DNA of 64,000 nucleotides from Neisseriaceae bacterium HSC-16F19 (lineage in GTDB: Bacteria; Pseudomonadota; Gammaproteobacteria; Burkholderiales; Neisseriaceae). Under the pieces are notes generated by a model. The model was not told where the DNA came from. It saw only the letters and a list, made by a program, of their open reading frames with translations, and did no database searches. Made by a program: the position numbers and the translations under genes. The stretch is from contig NZ_JALJZY010000007.1 of NCBI RefSeq assembly GCF_024171525.1, positions 65,902 through 129,901 of the forward strand, read 5' to 3'. The first letter of the stretch is position 1. Every line of letters starts with the position of its first letter. This document shows, piece by piece, positions 15,586 through 25,560 of the stretch.

Positions 15586-17013
15586 CTAAGGTTTGGGCGG
15601 GCTGTCTTCTGCGGCGGTGTCTGCGTCCGTACCGGCATTGGGCGCAGCCGTCTCTGCGTGTGCTGTCGGCGCAGCATCATCCGTTTCGCCTGTATCGTTT
15701 TCAGGCAGCCGCTCGTCCGCCGCCTCATCAAACACCTGCTCGGCATGCTGTTGCGCCAGCTGCTCGTCAAACGGCTCGTCCGCACCGGCTTCATTGCGCG
15801 GATCCAAATCCGCCAGCACCGGGCTGGTATCGCCGGGCATGCCCACAAACACGCTGCGCTTGGCCTGCGGCACCGGTTTTTGCTGGATGGCCACCAGCAG
15901 CAGAATCATGGCGCTGGCGGCATACACGCCGTAAAAACCGTAGCGGTATACCTGTTCCATGGCCACGCCCAAAATCAGCGGCGACACCAAGGAGCCTAGG
16001 CCGTAGGAAAACAGCAGGCTGCGGCTTACTTCCACGGTATTCATATTATTGGGCAATACATCGTTGGCGCGTGCCAGGCTGAGGGAATACAGCGCAAACA
16101 GCGTCACCCCGAACACCGTGGCGGCCACATAATGCGGCAGCGGGTTTTGGCGCGGCCATTGCCACATGGCCAACAATACGCCTACGGATACCAAGGCGGT
16201 CAGCACCGCGCATAACAAAATAATGTTGCGCCGCCCGTAGCGGTTGGACAAACGCGCCAAGGGCAGTTGGGCGCAAAAGCCGCCGATCATCGCCAGGGTG
16301 AGGTTGAAGGAAATCTGCTTCAGATTCATGCCCTGCTGCAATAAAAACACCGAGGACATGGTGAAAAAGCCGTTCACCATCAAACCGCCCAAAAAGCTGC
16401 CCACCAAGGCCAGCGGGGTAATCGACAGCAAACGCGGCAGGCTGATGCGCTGGCGCGGCGGCAAATCCGGCTCCGCCATGCGGGTGAGGCCCACCGGCAG
16501 CATGGCCGCCATCACCAAAATGGCCGCCAGCGTGAAAATATGGTTGCTGGAAAGTTTCAGGCTCAAGAGGCCGATACCGGCGGTAAAGGCCACGTAATAC
16601 ACCAGGTTGTACAGCGCCAGCACTTTCACACGCTTGTGCGGCGCACTGCGTTCGGTAAACCAGCTCTCCACCACCATCAGCAGGCTGAAATAACAAAAGC
16701 CCAGCACCGCGCGCAAAGCGCCCCAGGCCCACAACTGGTTGACCATCAAATGGCCCAGTGCCGCCATGGCAAACAGCGCGCCAAACACACCGAAACTGCG
16801 GATATGTCCCACCCGCGACACAATGCGGTGCGCCGCCACCGTACTTAAGGCGGCGCCGACGAAAAACGAGGCATTGAGCGCACCGATGGCGATATTGCTC
16901 ACGCCCATCTGCGCCAGGCGCACACCGGCGGAATTGAGAAACAAACCGTATCCGGCAAACAAAAAGAACATGCTGCCGAACAGATGCAGGAAACGGGTGG
17001 AAGAAGAGGTCAT
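15586..17013 (-). CDS. MFS transporter with long acidic C-terminal tail
   Basis: A 475-residue major facilitator protein, about 12 membrane helices in residues 1-390, of the YcaD-like group. MFS signatures include RIVSRVGHIRSFG between helices 2 and 3 and RLSNRYGRRN between helices 8 and 9. Residues about 395-475 form a hydrophilic Asp/Glu/Ala-rich tail (for example EQLAQQHAEQVFDEAADE) not typical of the family. Substrate unknown. It is a single gene on the minus strand between the MaoC gene and tRNA-fMet. The tail carries a DUS-derived segment (ERLPENDT). Confidence 0.85.
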   Translation of the reverse strand: MTSSSTRFLHLFGSMFFLFAGYGLFLNSAGVRLAQMGVSNIAIGALNASFFVGAALSTVAAHRIVSRVGHIRSFGVFGALFAMAALGHLMVNQLWAWGALRAVLGFCYFSLLMVVESWFTERSAPHKRVKVLALYNLVYYVAFTAGIGLLSLKLSSNHIFTLAAILVMAAMLPVGLTRMAEPDLPPRQRISLPRLLSITPLALVGSFLGGLMVNGFFTMSSVFLLQQGMNLKQISFNLTLAMIGGFCAQLPLARLSNRYGRRNIILLCAVLTALVSVGVLLAMWQWPRQNPLPHYVAATVFGVTLFALYSLSLARANDVLPNNMNTVEVSRSLLFSYGLGSLVSPLILGVAMEQVYRYGFYGVYAASAMILLLVAIQQKPVPQAKRSVFVGMPGDTSPVLADLDPRNEAGADEPFDEQLAQQHAEQVFDEAADERLPENDTGETDDAAPTAHAETAAPNAGTDADTAAEDSPPKP

Positions 17014-17177
17014 GGCGGTGGTGGTTTTTGATGTTATGGTTTAATAAAATCAAGCGGTCTGCATGGTGTGGGAAAATGCCCTTGTTGTCAAACGGATGCG
17101 GAGTTGAGGCTGGTAATGCAGCACAATGGAGCGCGAACCGCCATGCGGATTTTGACGGACGGCAAATGCAAATAACG

Positions 17178-17284
<107 letters not shown>

Positions 17285-17343
17285 TCTGAAGGATGCGAAC
17301 TATACGCCGGTATTTCGGCGTTGTCAAGCATTTGGTGCGGCGG

Positions 17344-19932
17344 TCAGGCATTTTCTTGGTGCTGCTGCCACCACTGTTGCAGGGCGTACAAACGCTCCAA
17401 AGCCTGGCGGGGCGTGAGTTCGTCGGGGTCTAGGTCGGCCAGCAGACGGCTCAAGTCGGCGGGAATGGCGGGTTCTGCCGTTTCTGCGGTATCGGTTTTT
17501 GGGGCTGCCTGAAACAGATTCATCTGCGGCTGTTGCAGCTCGGCTTGGGCTTCCAGTTCGGCCAGATGTTTGTGGGCGCTGTTGAGCGCGCGTGCGGGCA
17601 AACCGGCCAGTTTGGCCACGGCGACACCATAGCTTTTGCTGGCGGGTCCGGGTTCGATGTGGTGCAGAAAAACAATGTCTTTGCCCTGTTCCAATGCCGC
17701 CAGATGCATATTCAGCGCGTGGGCGTGCTGTTCAGGCAGTCGCGTGAGTTCGAAATAATGGGTGGCAAACAGAGTGAAACTGCGGTTTTTGTGCAGCAGG
17801 TGTTCGGCAATGGCCTGTGCCAGTGCCAGGCCGTCGAAGGTGGACGTGCCGCGGCCGACTTCGTCCATCAATACCAGTGAATGCTCGGTGGCGTGATGCA
17901 GGATGTAGGCGGTTTCCGACATTTCCACCATAAAGGTGGAGCGGTTACCGGCCAAATCGTCGGAGGCGCCGATGCGGGTAAAAATGCGGTCTATCGGTCC
18001 CAGTGTGCAGGCTGCGGCCGGTACGGGGGCGCCGATATGGGCCAGCAGCACAATCAGCGCGGTTTGGCGCATATAGGTGGATTTACCGCCCATATTGGGG
18101 CCGGTAATCAGCATCAGACGGCGCTGATTGTCGAGGCGGGTGCTGTTGGGGGTGAATTGGCGCACTTGGCGCGCCACCACCGGATGGCTGCCGGCATCGA
18201 TGTCGATGCAGGGGTAATCGACAAACACCGGCAGGCATTGGCCGTCTTGGCACAGCAAACCGGCCAGGCAGGCGAGCACATCCAATTGTGCCGCGGCTTT
18301 GGCGCATTGTTGCAGTAGCGGCAGTTCGGCCTGCAATTGTTGCAGCAGGGCTTCGTAGAGGCTTTTTTCCAGCGCCAGCGCCTTATCCTGCGCGCTCAAT
18401 ACTTTGTCTTCAAAGGCTTTGAGTTCGGGAGTGATGTAGCGCTCGGCATTTTTCAGGGTCTGGCGGCGCTGGTAATCGGCCGGCGCTTGTGCGGATTGGG
18501 TTTTGGAGAGTTCGATGTAAAAGCCGTGTACGCGGTTGAATTCTACTTTGAGGGTAGAGAGGCCGGTGCGCGCCCGTTCGCGCGCTTCCAAATCCAGTAA
18601 AAACTCGTCGCCGTGGTTTTGAATATGACGCAGCTCGTCCAGTTCGGCATGATAGCCCTGATTAATCACCCCACCTTCGCGCAGCAGGCTGGCCGGTTCG
18701 GGCAGAATGGCGGCGGTGAGCAGGTCGGCAATGGCTTGGGCGGCCGGGAAGACATCCAAAAGCGTGGCCACCAGACTGCTGTCTTCGGTGGCACTTTCAG
18801 GCAGCCTGAAAGCGGCCAGCAAAGCCAGACTGTCACGCAGGGCAGACAAATCGCGCGGACGCGCGCTGCCCACGGCAATGCGGGCGGCGATGCGTTCGAT
18901 ATCGGCGATGCCGTTCAGCACCTGCCGTACCGGCTCGGTGTGGGCGGTGAGTGTGGCCACCGCCTGCTGACGGGCCTGAATCAGGGTTTTCTGGCGCAGG
19001 GGATGGTGCAGCCACAGGGCCAGCAGGCGGCTGCCCATATGGGTGCAGCACTGGTCGAGCACCGAAAAAAGGGTGGGTGCTTTTTGGCCGGACAGGGTTT
19101 GGGTCAGCTCCAGATTGCGGCGGGTGGCGGCATCCATGCCTATGTATTGGCCGTCTTCTTCCAGGCTGAGGCTGTCCAGATGCTGCGGCAATTGCGGCTG
19201 GGTTTGCTGTACGTAGTTCAATAGCGCCCCGGCCGCACCGATGGCGGCATCGTGTATGCCGGATGTCAGACCAAAGGCGTGCAAATCCTGGCTGCCGAAA
19301 TAACGCTGTATCAGCGCACTGCCGGCATCGGCGGCAAACTGCCACGGGTTGATGCGGGTAATGTTGGCGCTGTCCAAGGCCAGCGCATCGGCGGAAGGGT
19401 GGTCGGGCAAGAGCAGTTCGGCGGCTTGCAAGCGCGCCAGCTCGTGCGGCAGGGCGGCAGCCGTGGTGAGTTTGGTTTTGAATTCGCCGTTTTGCAAAGA
19501 CAGCCATGCCAGACCCAGTTGCTTTTTAAGCGGATACACCGCAGCAATGCGGTTGGTTTCCTTGTCTTCCAGCAAGGCGTGGTCGGTGAGCGTTCCGGGA
19601 GTGACAATGCGCACCACTTTGCGCTCTACCGGACCTTTGCCGGCGCCGACTTCGCCCACCTGCTCGCAAATGGCCACGCTGCGGCCGAGTTTGACCAATT
19701 TGGCCAGATATTGTTCGGCGGCGTGATAGGGCACGCCCGCCATTTTGATGGGTTCGCCGTCCATCTGCCCGCGGGCGGTGAGGGTGATGCCGAGCAGACG
19801 GGCGGCCTCGGCGGCATCATCGAAAAACAATTCGTAAAAATCCCCCATGCGGTAGAACACCAGTTTGTCCTGGTGGTCGGCCTTGATGGCAAGATATTGG
19901 GCCATCATCGGGGTGAGGGCGGGTTTGGCCAT
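17344..19932 (-). CDS. mutS: DNA mismatch repair protein MutS
   Basis: Recognises mismatches and starts repair with MutL. The 862-residue protein has the full MutS order: mismatch-reading N-terminus with the Phe-x-Glu-type RMGDFYELFFDDA (about residues 25-37), connector, lever and clamp helices, and an ABC ATPase with Walker A TGPNMGGKSTYMRQ near residue 615, the DDLAGNRSTFMVEM segment and the Walker B VLMDEVGRGTSTFDG. The C-terminal dimerisation tail is present. Two DUS words lie inside (near 17505 and 18800). Transcribed alone, away from mltA. Confidence 0.98.
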   Translation of the reverse strand: MAKPALTPMMAQYLAIKADHQDKLVFYRMGDFYELFFDDAAEAARLLGITLTARGQMDGEPIKMAGVPYHAAEQYLAKLVKLGRSVAICEQVGEVGAGKGPVERKVVRIVTPGTLTDHALLEDKETNRIAAVYPLKKQLGLAWLSLQNGEFKTKLTTAAALPHELARLQAAELLLPDHPSADALALDSANITRINPWQFAADAGSALIQRYFGSQDLHAFGLTSGIHDAAIGAAGALLNYVQQTQPQLPQHLDSLSLEEDGQYIGMDAATRRNLELTQTLSGQKAPTLFSVLDQCCTHMGSRLLALWLHHPLRQKTLIQARQQAVATLTAHTEPVRQVLNGIADIERIAARIAVGSARPRDLSALRDSLALLAAFRLPESATEDSSLVATLLDVFPAAQAIADLLTAAILPEPASLLREGGVINQGYHAELDELRHIQNHGDEFLLDLEARERARTGLSTLKVEFNRVHGFYIELSKTQSAQAPADYQRRQTLKNAERYITPELKAFEDKVLSAQDKALALEKSLYEALLQQLQAELPLLQQCAKAAAQLDVLACLAGLLCQDGQCLPVFVDYPCIDIDAGSHPVVARQVRQFTPNSTRLDNQRRLMLITGPNMGGKSTYMRQTALIVLLAHIGAPVPAAACTLGPIDRIFTRIGASDDLAGNRSTFMVEMSETAYILHHATEHSLVLMDEVGRGTSTFDGLALAQAIAEHLLHKNRSFTLFATHYFELTRLPEQHAHALNMHLAALEQGKDIVFLHHIEPGPASKSYGVAVAKLAGLPARALNSAHKHLAELEAQAELQQPQMNLFQAAPKTDTAETAEPAIPADLSRLLADLDPDELTPRQALERLYALQQWWQQHQENA

Positions 19933-20227
19933 GGTGTGTCGCTAGCAGATACGGAAAAGGCGCTTATTGTAACCAAGATAAGACACAAGCGGTGCGGTAC
20001 GTACTCAGGGGGTGACGGGTGCTGAAAATCTGCATACAATATAACAATCTGGCATGTTTTGCTAAAACGACAACAGATGAAACCGCGTAAGGCGGTTATT
20101 TTGTTAAATAAGGTTAAATTTTATAATTGGAAAACAATTTGCTTATTTAACCTTGTTTGCAAGTGCTAACTGATGTTACAAAGTGCGCCGTTTTCACAGG
20201 CAAGCGCCTGAAAGGATGATAAAGCGC

Positions 20228-21559
20228 ATGAATGCAGGGCATCAATGGAAGCTGCTGTGGCTGTCGGCGGCAGTCTTGGTTTTGGCCGCGTGCGGCAGCC
20301 GTACCGATCTGGGGCGTTTATTGCCGCCGGGCGGCAGTCGGCCGGCAGGTACCTTAACCGAGCCGCCGGGCCAGGCTGTAGCCGCAGGTTATGTACATCA
20401 GCCCGGCAAGGCCGGTGTGCGTTATCAGGCGGTCAGTCATGCGGCGCTGCCGCAATGGCAGCAGCAATCGTTCGGATACAGCCTGAAGGCATTTAAACAC
20501 AGCTGCACCCGTTTGCAGGCACAAGCCGGATGGCAGAGCGTATGCCGTCAGGCCATGGCTTTGCCGGAACAGTCGCCCTTGGCGAAAACCTTCTTCGAGC
20601 GTTACTTTACGCCGTGGCAGGTCAGTCAGAACGGCAAGTTGGACGGTACGGTCACTGGTTATTACGAGCCGGTTTTGGCGGGTGATGTGCGTCAGACGGC
20701 CAAGGCGCGTTTTCCGATTTACGGCGTACCCAATGATTTTGTGGTGGTGCCCTTGCCCGCACATTTGCGCGGCAGCAAACAAACAGTGCGCATGAACCGC
20801 ACCGGTGCCAATCAAGGCGTGATTGCCGCAGACGGTGCTTATACCGTGTCTTTGTCGCAGTTTCCGCTGAACGACAAGTCTACGGCACTCAAAGGTCGCA
20901 TTGAAGGCAGTGCCTTTGTGCCGTATTACACCCGCGCCCAGATTAACGGCGGCGCGCTCAACGGCAAAGCGCCGATTTTGGGTTATGCCGATGACCCGGT
21001 GGAGCTGTTTTTCCTGCATATTCAGGGTTCGGGCCGCTTGCGTACGCCGCAAGGCCAGTACGTACGCTTGGGCTTTGCCGATAAAAACGACCACCCTTAT
21101 GTGTCTATCGGCCGTTATATGGCCAATAAAGCTTATCTGCCGCTGGGGCAGACCACCATGCAGGGCATTAAGGCGTGGATGCGGCAAAATCCGCAGCGCT
21201 TGGCAGAAGTGTTGGGTCAAAATCCCAGCTATGTGTTTTTCCGCACACTGCCCGGTAATGATGACGGCCCCTTGGGTGCCTTGGGCGTTCCGCTCACCGG
21301 CGGTTATTCGGTGGCGGTAGACCGTCACTTTATTAGCTTGGGTGCGCCCGTGTTTGTGGCGACCACCCATCCGCAAACGCGTCACGGCCTCAACCGTCTG
21401 ATGGTGGCGCAGGATACCGGCAGCGCCATCAACGGCGCAGTGCGCATAGATTATTTCTGGGGTTACGGCGATGAGGCCGGTGCCTTGGCCGGGAAGATGA
21501 AATATCCGGGTTATGTGTGGCAGCTTCTGCCCAACGGCATGCTGCCTGAAACACGATAG
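20228..21559 (+). CDS. mltA: Membrane-bound lytic murein transglycosylase A (lipoprotein)
   Basis: Cleaves peptidoglycan glycan strands to 1,6-anhydro ends at the inner face of the outer membrane; the neisserial homologue is GNA33. The start at 20228 gives a lipoprotein signal MNAGHQWKLLWLSAAVLVLAAC split at Cys22. MltA features follow: TGYYEPVL near residue 145, a VELFFLHIQGSGRL segment, and the 3D domain with catalytic Asp residues in QDTGSAINGAVRIDYFWG. In-frame ATGs 12 bases and 45 bases upstream are less suited to the signal peptide. It precedes the GTPase/Roadblock operon by 110 bases. Confidence 0.94.
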   Translation: MNAGHQWKLLWLSAAVLVLAACGSRTDLGRLLPPGGSRPAGTLTEPPGQAVAAGYVHQPGKAGVRYQAVSHAALPQWQQQSFGYSLKAFKHSCTRLQAQAGWQSVCRQAMALPEQSPLAKTFFERYFTPWQVSQNGKLDGTVTGYYEPVLAGDVRQTAKARFPIYGVPNDFVVVPLPAHLRGSKQTVRMNRTGANQGVIAADGAYTVSLSQFPLNDKSTALKGRIEGSAFVPYYTRAQINGGALNGKAPILGYADDPVELFFLHIQGSGRLRTPQGQYVRLGFADKNDHPYVSIGRYMANKAYLPLGQTTMQGIKAWMRQNPQRLAEVLGQNPSYVFFRTLPGNDDGPLGALGVPLTGGYSVAVDRHFISLGAPVFVATTHPQTRHGLNRLMVAQDTGSAINGAVRIDYFWGYGDEAGALAGKMKYPGYVWQLLPNGMLPETR

Positions 21560-21669
21560 TTTTGCAGATGAATCAGAGGATTGATGATTATTTTATGATT
21601 TCAAACATCAAAAACTTAAACCGGAACGCATGGCAACAGCCGGTAGAGCGGGTTGTTGGAGGTTAATCT

Positions 21670-23151
21670 ATGGAAACAACATATTTATTGATACCGCTGC
21701 TGGTGGGTTTGCTGGCTGTTTTGTTTGTGGTGAATAAAAAACAGAAACAAAAACAGTCCGGTCAGGCTGCTGCGCCGGCTGCAAAAACTGCCCGCAAGAG
21801 TGCTCAGGCTGCCGGTGCGGCCACCGGCAAAGCGGCGGCAGCCCCGGCAGCTTCGGAGGCTCCGGCCGAGCAACCGGCTCCGGCTTTGGATGTCGGTGAC
21901 GACATCGGTTGGGATGTGGCGCCGGAGAGCAGTACCGTCTCTGTGGAAACAGTAGACGCACTGACCGAATACAAGGTGTACAAACAGTTCGGCTATCACC
22001 AAAAAGCAGCCGAGTCTTTGGCGCAATACCTGCAAACCCATTCTACCAGCGACAGTATGCGCGGTACTTTGGCCGTGGAATTGGCCGGTTTGTGGTTGCA
22101 GGCCAAACAGCCTGACGAATTGGCGGAAGTACTGACCCAGTACCGCGATGTCATCAGTAAGGATGACGCCGAGCAGTTGATTAAAGACGGCTTGGGTCTG
22201 GACAGCAATCACTTGGCACTGCGTGTGTTGGCAGAAGAGTTGCTGGGTTGGGGTGTGCAGGAAACGGCGCAAGAATTGGGCCTGAATCAGAACGATGCCA
22301 TGCCCGTTGCAGCCAAACAGGATGTGTTCACGCCGGAAGCGGCGGCCGAACAGCAAGCCAAGGCTGAGGAACAAGCACAACTGGCACGCCGCCGCGACTT
22401 GGTTTCCGGTGACGAACAACAATGGAAAATCGATCAGGACGAGCGCGATGTGTTGCTGGGCTTTGCCAAACCGGAGCAGGGCTATCAGTTGCTGAAAGAC
22501 CAACTGGTTTATGATGCCGCCGTACGCTGCCTGAACAAGGCCATCCAGCAGTCGGACAAACCGGCCGGTTTGATTATCGATGCCTTGAGCCTGGATTACC
22601 GCAATAACAAACTGGGTGTGTTTGCACAGCATTTGTGGCGCCTGTATTACAGCTTGGGCCAGCACGGCAACCGCGTGAAAGAGCGCATGCTGGGTTGGGG
22701 CTATAACTTGGGCAACCATCCCATGTTTGAGGAGCTGGAGCGCAAACCCAACGAACAGCGCCTGCGTGAAATCGGTATGAACCAAGGCTATATCACGCGC
22801 GGCAGCAGTGCCATGAAAGCCAAGCGCAAGTCTTTGGTGGAAAGTGTGGCCAGCGAAAGCTTTGTGGCCCAGAATCCTGCAGAGCGCATTTTGAGCGATG
22901 CCGAATCACTGCTGACATACGGTCAGCTGGATCATGCGATGGAATTGCTGGAGACCTCTATCTTCGAGCATCCGCAGGAGTCACAGCTGTATATTGCTTT
23001 GTTTGATTTGTATGAGCGCTTGGAAGACTGGCCGCGGTTGGAGAATATATTGCATAAAATACGTGATGCGGTAAAAACACCGCCAGAGGAAGTGGTGCTG
23101 GCCATGAGCCAGCTCTTGCAAAGGATTAACCATGGTGGGGTACAACAATAA
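21670..23151 (+). CDS. FimV/TspA-like membrane-anchored TPR protein
   Basis: A 493-residue protein with one N-terminal membrane helix (residues 5-21), a basic KKQKQKQ stop, an Ala/Pro-rich linker (about 30-75), and then helical repeats. Two segments resemble the FimV family repeats: LTEYKVYKQFGYHQKAAESL (about 98-117) and AESLLTYGQLDHAMELLETS near 420, both of the A-x-x-Y-x-x-YG-x-x-x-x-A-x-x-L form. FimV-like proteins act at cell poles and in type IV pilus function. GGAGG eight bases before the ATG fixes the start. Its stop overlaps the next ATG (TAATG), making it the first gene of a five-gene operon. Confidence 0.75.
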   Translation: METTYLLIPLLVGLLAVLFVVNKKQKQKQSGQAAAPAAKTARKSAQAAGAATGKAAAAPAASEAPAEQPAPALDVGDDIGWDVAPESSTVSVETVDALTEYKVYKQFGYHQKAAESLAQYLQTHSTSDSMRGTLAVELAGLWLQAKQPDELAEVLTQYRDVISKDDAEQLIKDGLGLDSNHLALRVLAEELLGWGVQETAQELGLNQNDAMPVAAKQDVFTPEAAAEQQAKAEEQAQLARRRDLVSGDEQQWKIDQDERDVLLGFAKPEQGYQLLKDQLVYDAAVRCLNKAIQQSDKPAGLIIDALSLDYRNNKLGVFAQHLWRLYYSLGQHGNRVKERMLGWGYNLGNHPMFEELERKPNEQRLREIGMNQGYITRGSSAMKAKRKSLVESVASESFVAQNPAERILSDAESLLTYGQLDHAMELLETSIFEHPQESQLYIALFDLYERLEDWPRLENILHKIRDAVKTPPEEVVLAMSQLLQRINHGGVQQ

Positions 23152-24269
23152 TGGATCACAATACGCCAACCGTTAAAACAGTGCGGGTATTGCTGTCCAA
23201 CTTGGATAGCCGGCAGTTTGCCATCTTCCGTATGGCATTCAAAATGCACAATGTTGTGAATTACGAAATTGTCGAAGCCGGCGACGGGAATATTCCGGAG
23301 CTGGTTTTGGTGGACGGGGAGAGCAACGGCGGTGCCGAAGAATGGCAACAGGCCAAGCAGACTTATCCGCATGCCAAAGTCGTGTATTTTGCGGCACAAC
23401 CGCCGGCCTTTACCGCACCGTATCTGGCCAAGCCGATTCAATTCGATACCCTGTTCACCAATTTGCGCAACCTGTTGCAAGGCAATGGTGTGTGGGTGGC
23501 CGGTATGGCCGATAAGGCCGAAGCCGCCGGCATGGCGCGTCCGCAGCATGCCGCACAGGCCCGTCAAGAGGCGGTTTCGATAGACAGCTTTGCCACTGAA
23601 GGTACCTTGTTGGGCTTTGTGCAGCAATTGGCCGCCCAAGGCCAGGATGTGGCTGTGGCAGTGAACGGCAAACCTGCCTTGGTTTTGTTCCCGTCCATCC
23701 AGAAAGTCTTGCTGGCGGTAGATCCGAGCCGCATTCAAGAGTTGTGCAATCAAACCGGACTGAGTTTGGAGAGCAAGGCGGTACCGGCCAATCCGCAATT
23801 GCAGGAAAAAGCCAAAATCAAGATTCAGGCCTTCATCTGGCAGCTGGCGATTTGGACTGCGCAAGGCCGCCTGATCGAGCCCATCCGCCCGGATACCGTG
23901 CTCAAGCTGACGGCTTGGCCGAATATGACACGGATGGCGTACTTGCCCGAATCCATGCGCATTTCCGCATTCCTGATCAAAACACCCGCCAGTTTGTCCA
24001 TGTTGTACAAGCTGTTACCCTTGGACATGAATGATATTTTGAATTTCATTGCGGCGGCGCACGCCATCGGTTATTTGGAGTTCGAACAATCGGCACAGCC
24101 GCATACGGCACAAGAGACCGTCGTACAGCGTCCGGCAGCCGCAGTTTTGGAAAGACCGGCTCCGGCAGATGAAGCACATGCCCAAGCGGCAACACATACA
24201 TCTGCACAAGCAGAACAGGGACGCGGCGGCTTGTTGCAGCGTTTGATGGGGCGCTTGCGCGGTAAATAA
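23151..24269 (+). CDS. Degenerate receiver-like protein with C-terminal winged-helix-like domain
   Basis: Residues about 10-110 look like a response-regulator receiver: strand VRVLLSNLD where the acidic pair would sit, ELVLVDGES with the Asp at the phospho-acceptor place (about 55), VVYFAAQ, and a conserved Lys in LAKPIQFDTLF. The first acidic pocket is changed, so phosphorylation is doubtful. The C-terminal part (about 220-325, WQLAIWTAQGRL through FIAAAHAIGYLEF) has a winged-helix rhythm. The Gln/Ala-rich tail ends in basic LQRLMGRLRGK. It is coupled to the FimV-like gene by a TAATG overlap and lies 19 bases before the GTPase gene. Function is inferred from context. Confidence 0.7.
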   Translation: MDHNTPTVKTVRVLLSNLDSRQFAIFRMAFKMHNVVNYEIVEAGDGNIPELVLVDGESNGGAEEWQQAKQTYPHAKVVYFAAQPPAFTAPYLAKPIQFDTLFTNLRNLLQGNGVWVAGMADKAEAAGMARPQHAAQARQEAVSIDSFATEGTLLGFVQQLAAQGQDVAVAVNGKPALVLFPSIQKVLLAVDPSRIQELCNQTGLSLESKAVPANPQLQEKAKIKIQAFIWQLAIWTAQGRLIEPIRPDTVLKLTAWPNMTRMAYLPESMRISAFLIKTPASLSMLYKLLPLDMNDILNFIAAAHAIGYLEFEQSAQPHTAQETVVQRPAAAVLERPAPADEAHAQAATHTSAQAEQGRGGLLQRLMGRLRGK

Positions 24270-24288
24270 TTAAAACAGGAATGACATT

Positions 24289-24825
24289 ATGATTGAAAAT
24301 AAAATTATCTTTACCGGTCCGGTGGGTGTGGGCAAGACGACCGCTATTGCCGCCTTGTCGGATGATCCGCCCATTCAGACCGATGCCAGCGCATCGGACA
24401 TGACTGCGGTACGTAAAGGCTATACCACGGTGGCTATGGATTACGGTGTAATCCGCTTGGACGAAAACACCAAAATCCACCTCTATGGCACGCCGGGTCA
24501 GGAACGTTTTGACTTTATGTGGGGTATCTTGAGCAAAGGCAGCATGGGTCTGATTTTGCTTTTGGATAATACTCGCGCCAATCCGCTAAAAGATTTGCAA
24601 TTTTTCTTGGATTCTTTTAGGGACTTATTGGATGACGCTCCCGTAGTGGTGGGTGTGACCAAACTTGATCTGCAAAATCAACCGGGTGTTGAGGTTTATC
24701 AGCAATACCTGGCCAAGCACGGCTTGAATGTGCCGGTGTTTGAAGTGGATGCCCGTAACGAGGACGATGTGAAACAATTGGTGATGGCCATGTTGTATTC
24801 CATTGATCCGGGTTTGGAAGGATAA
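24289..24825 (+). CDS. Ras-like small GTPase (MglA/conservon type, COG2229-like)
   Basis: A 178-residue nucleotide switch. G1 is GPVGVGKT (residues 10-17), the switch I stretch is TTVAMDYG (46-53), G3 is GTPGQERF (67-74) with the usual Asp missing as in MglA-type GTPases, and G4 is TKLD (124-127). No signal, lipid box or membrane helix. The TTVAMD-[FY]-G and GTPGQ pattern is that of the bacterial GTPases encoded beside Roadblock proteins, including Streptomyces conservons; MglA in Myxococcus sets polarity and motility direction with the Roadblock protein MglB as its activator. Here the downstream neighbours at 24835 and 25561 are the candidate partners. Confidence 0.88.
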   Translation: MIENKIIFTGPVGVGKTTAIAALSDDPPIQTDASASDMTAVRKGYTTVAMDYGVIRLDENTKIHLYGTPGQERFDFMWGILSKGSMGLILLLDNTRANPLKDLQFFLDSFRDLLDDAPVVVGVTKLDLQNQPGVEVYQQYLAKHGLNVPVFEVDARNEDDVKQLVMAMLYSIDPGLEG

Positions 24826-24834
24826 CGAGGTCTT

Positions 24835-25494
24835 ATGGAATCTACACTTTCATTACAAAATAATCTGTATCCCAAAGTAACACCTGCGGGAGCATTTTAT
24901 GCCGTTTCCAGCTCTACACACAGTGCCAGCCGGATTTTGTTGGCCAACATCCTGCAAGCTGATGTGAAAGAAATGATCACCGAAGAGCGCCTGATGCAAT
25001 GGGCCGGTACCGATGACCGTAGTACCGCCTTGAGTCTGCTTTATCGTTTGCAGCGTTTGGAGTTTCTGTATGGTGAAGAACAGCCGAGCTCCAAACTGGT
25101 GGAGGTGACGGCCGAGGGCTTTCAGGACATCTTGGGCCAATTGTCAGACAATGACCGTGCATTGCTGGTGGATCAAGACGGTTTTTATTTTGCCAACATC
25201 GGCTTTAATCATGAAACTGCGGAAGAGGTGGCCAATCTGGCCAGTGAAGCGCGCATTCTGATTGAGAAGCACAGCCTGTTGGTAAAAAACAACCTGAATA
25301 TTTACCATAATGCCATGGGTATTTGCGATCCTGCCGGACAGAGCGAGCTGACTTTCTTCCCACTGTATGTGGGTGATGTGAAATACATTCTGGTGATTGC
25401 GGGTATCCCTCTGCTCAACAGCGAAGCCTTTGTTACCTTGGTACGTTCGCTGTATGTGCTGACGGGTGAAGATATTCATTGGCTCAAGCGCTGA
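24835..25494 (+). CDS. Unknown protein with a cryptic Roadblock-like C-terminal domain
   Basis: 219 residues, no signal or membrane helix. The N-terminal half (about 25-95) is helical with ALSLLYRLQRLEFLYGEE, compatible with a winged helix. From about residue 100 the pattern RALLVDQDGFYFANIGF, then a long helix AEEVANLASEARILIEKHSL, then strands ending YILVIAGIPLLNSEAFVTLV, parallels the Roadblock/LC7 fold of the last gene in the operon (VISTDGLPVAALLP, AMSAALLALGNRTA, HGYILLIQA). No close family is recognised; the fold assignment is my inference from pattern. It starts 9 bases after the GTPase stop. Confidence 0.65.
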   Translation: MESTLSLQNNLYPKVTPAGAFYAVSSSTHSASRILLANILQADVKEMITEERLMQWAGTDDRSTALSLLYRLQRLEFLYGEEQPSSKLVEVTAEGFQDILGQLSDNDRALLVDQDGFYFANIGFNHETAEEVANLASEARILIEKHSLLVKNNLNIYHNAMGICDPAGQSELTFFPLYVGDVKYILVIAGIPLLNSEAFVTLVRSLYVLTGEDIHWLKR

Positions 25495-25560
25495 CCGTAG
25501 GTGTGCGAAACCGACTGACCGATTACACATAAATAATAATAATCCAGAGAGATTGCGAAA

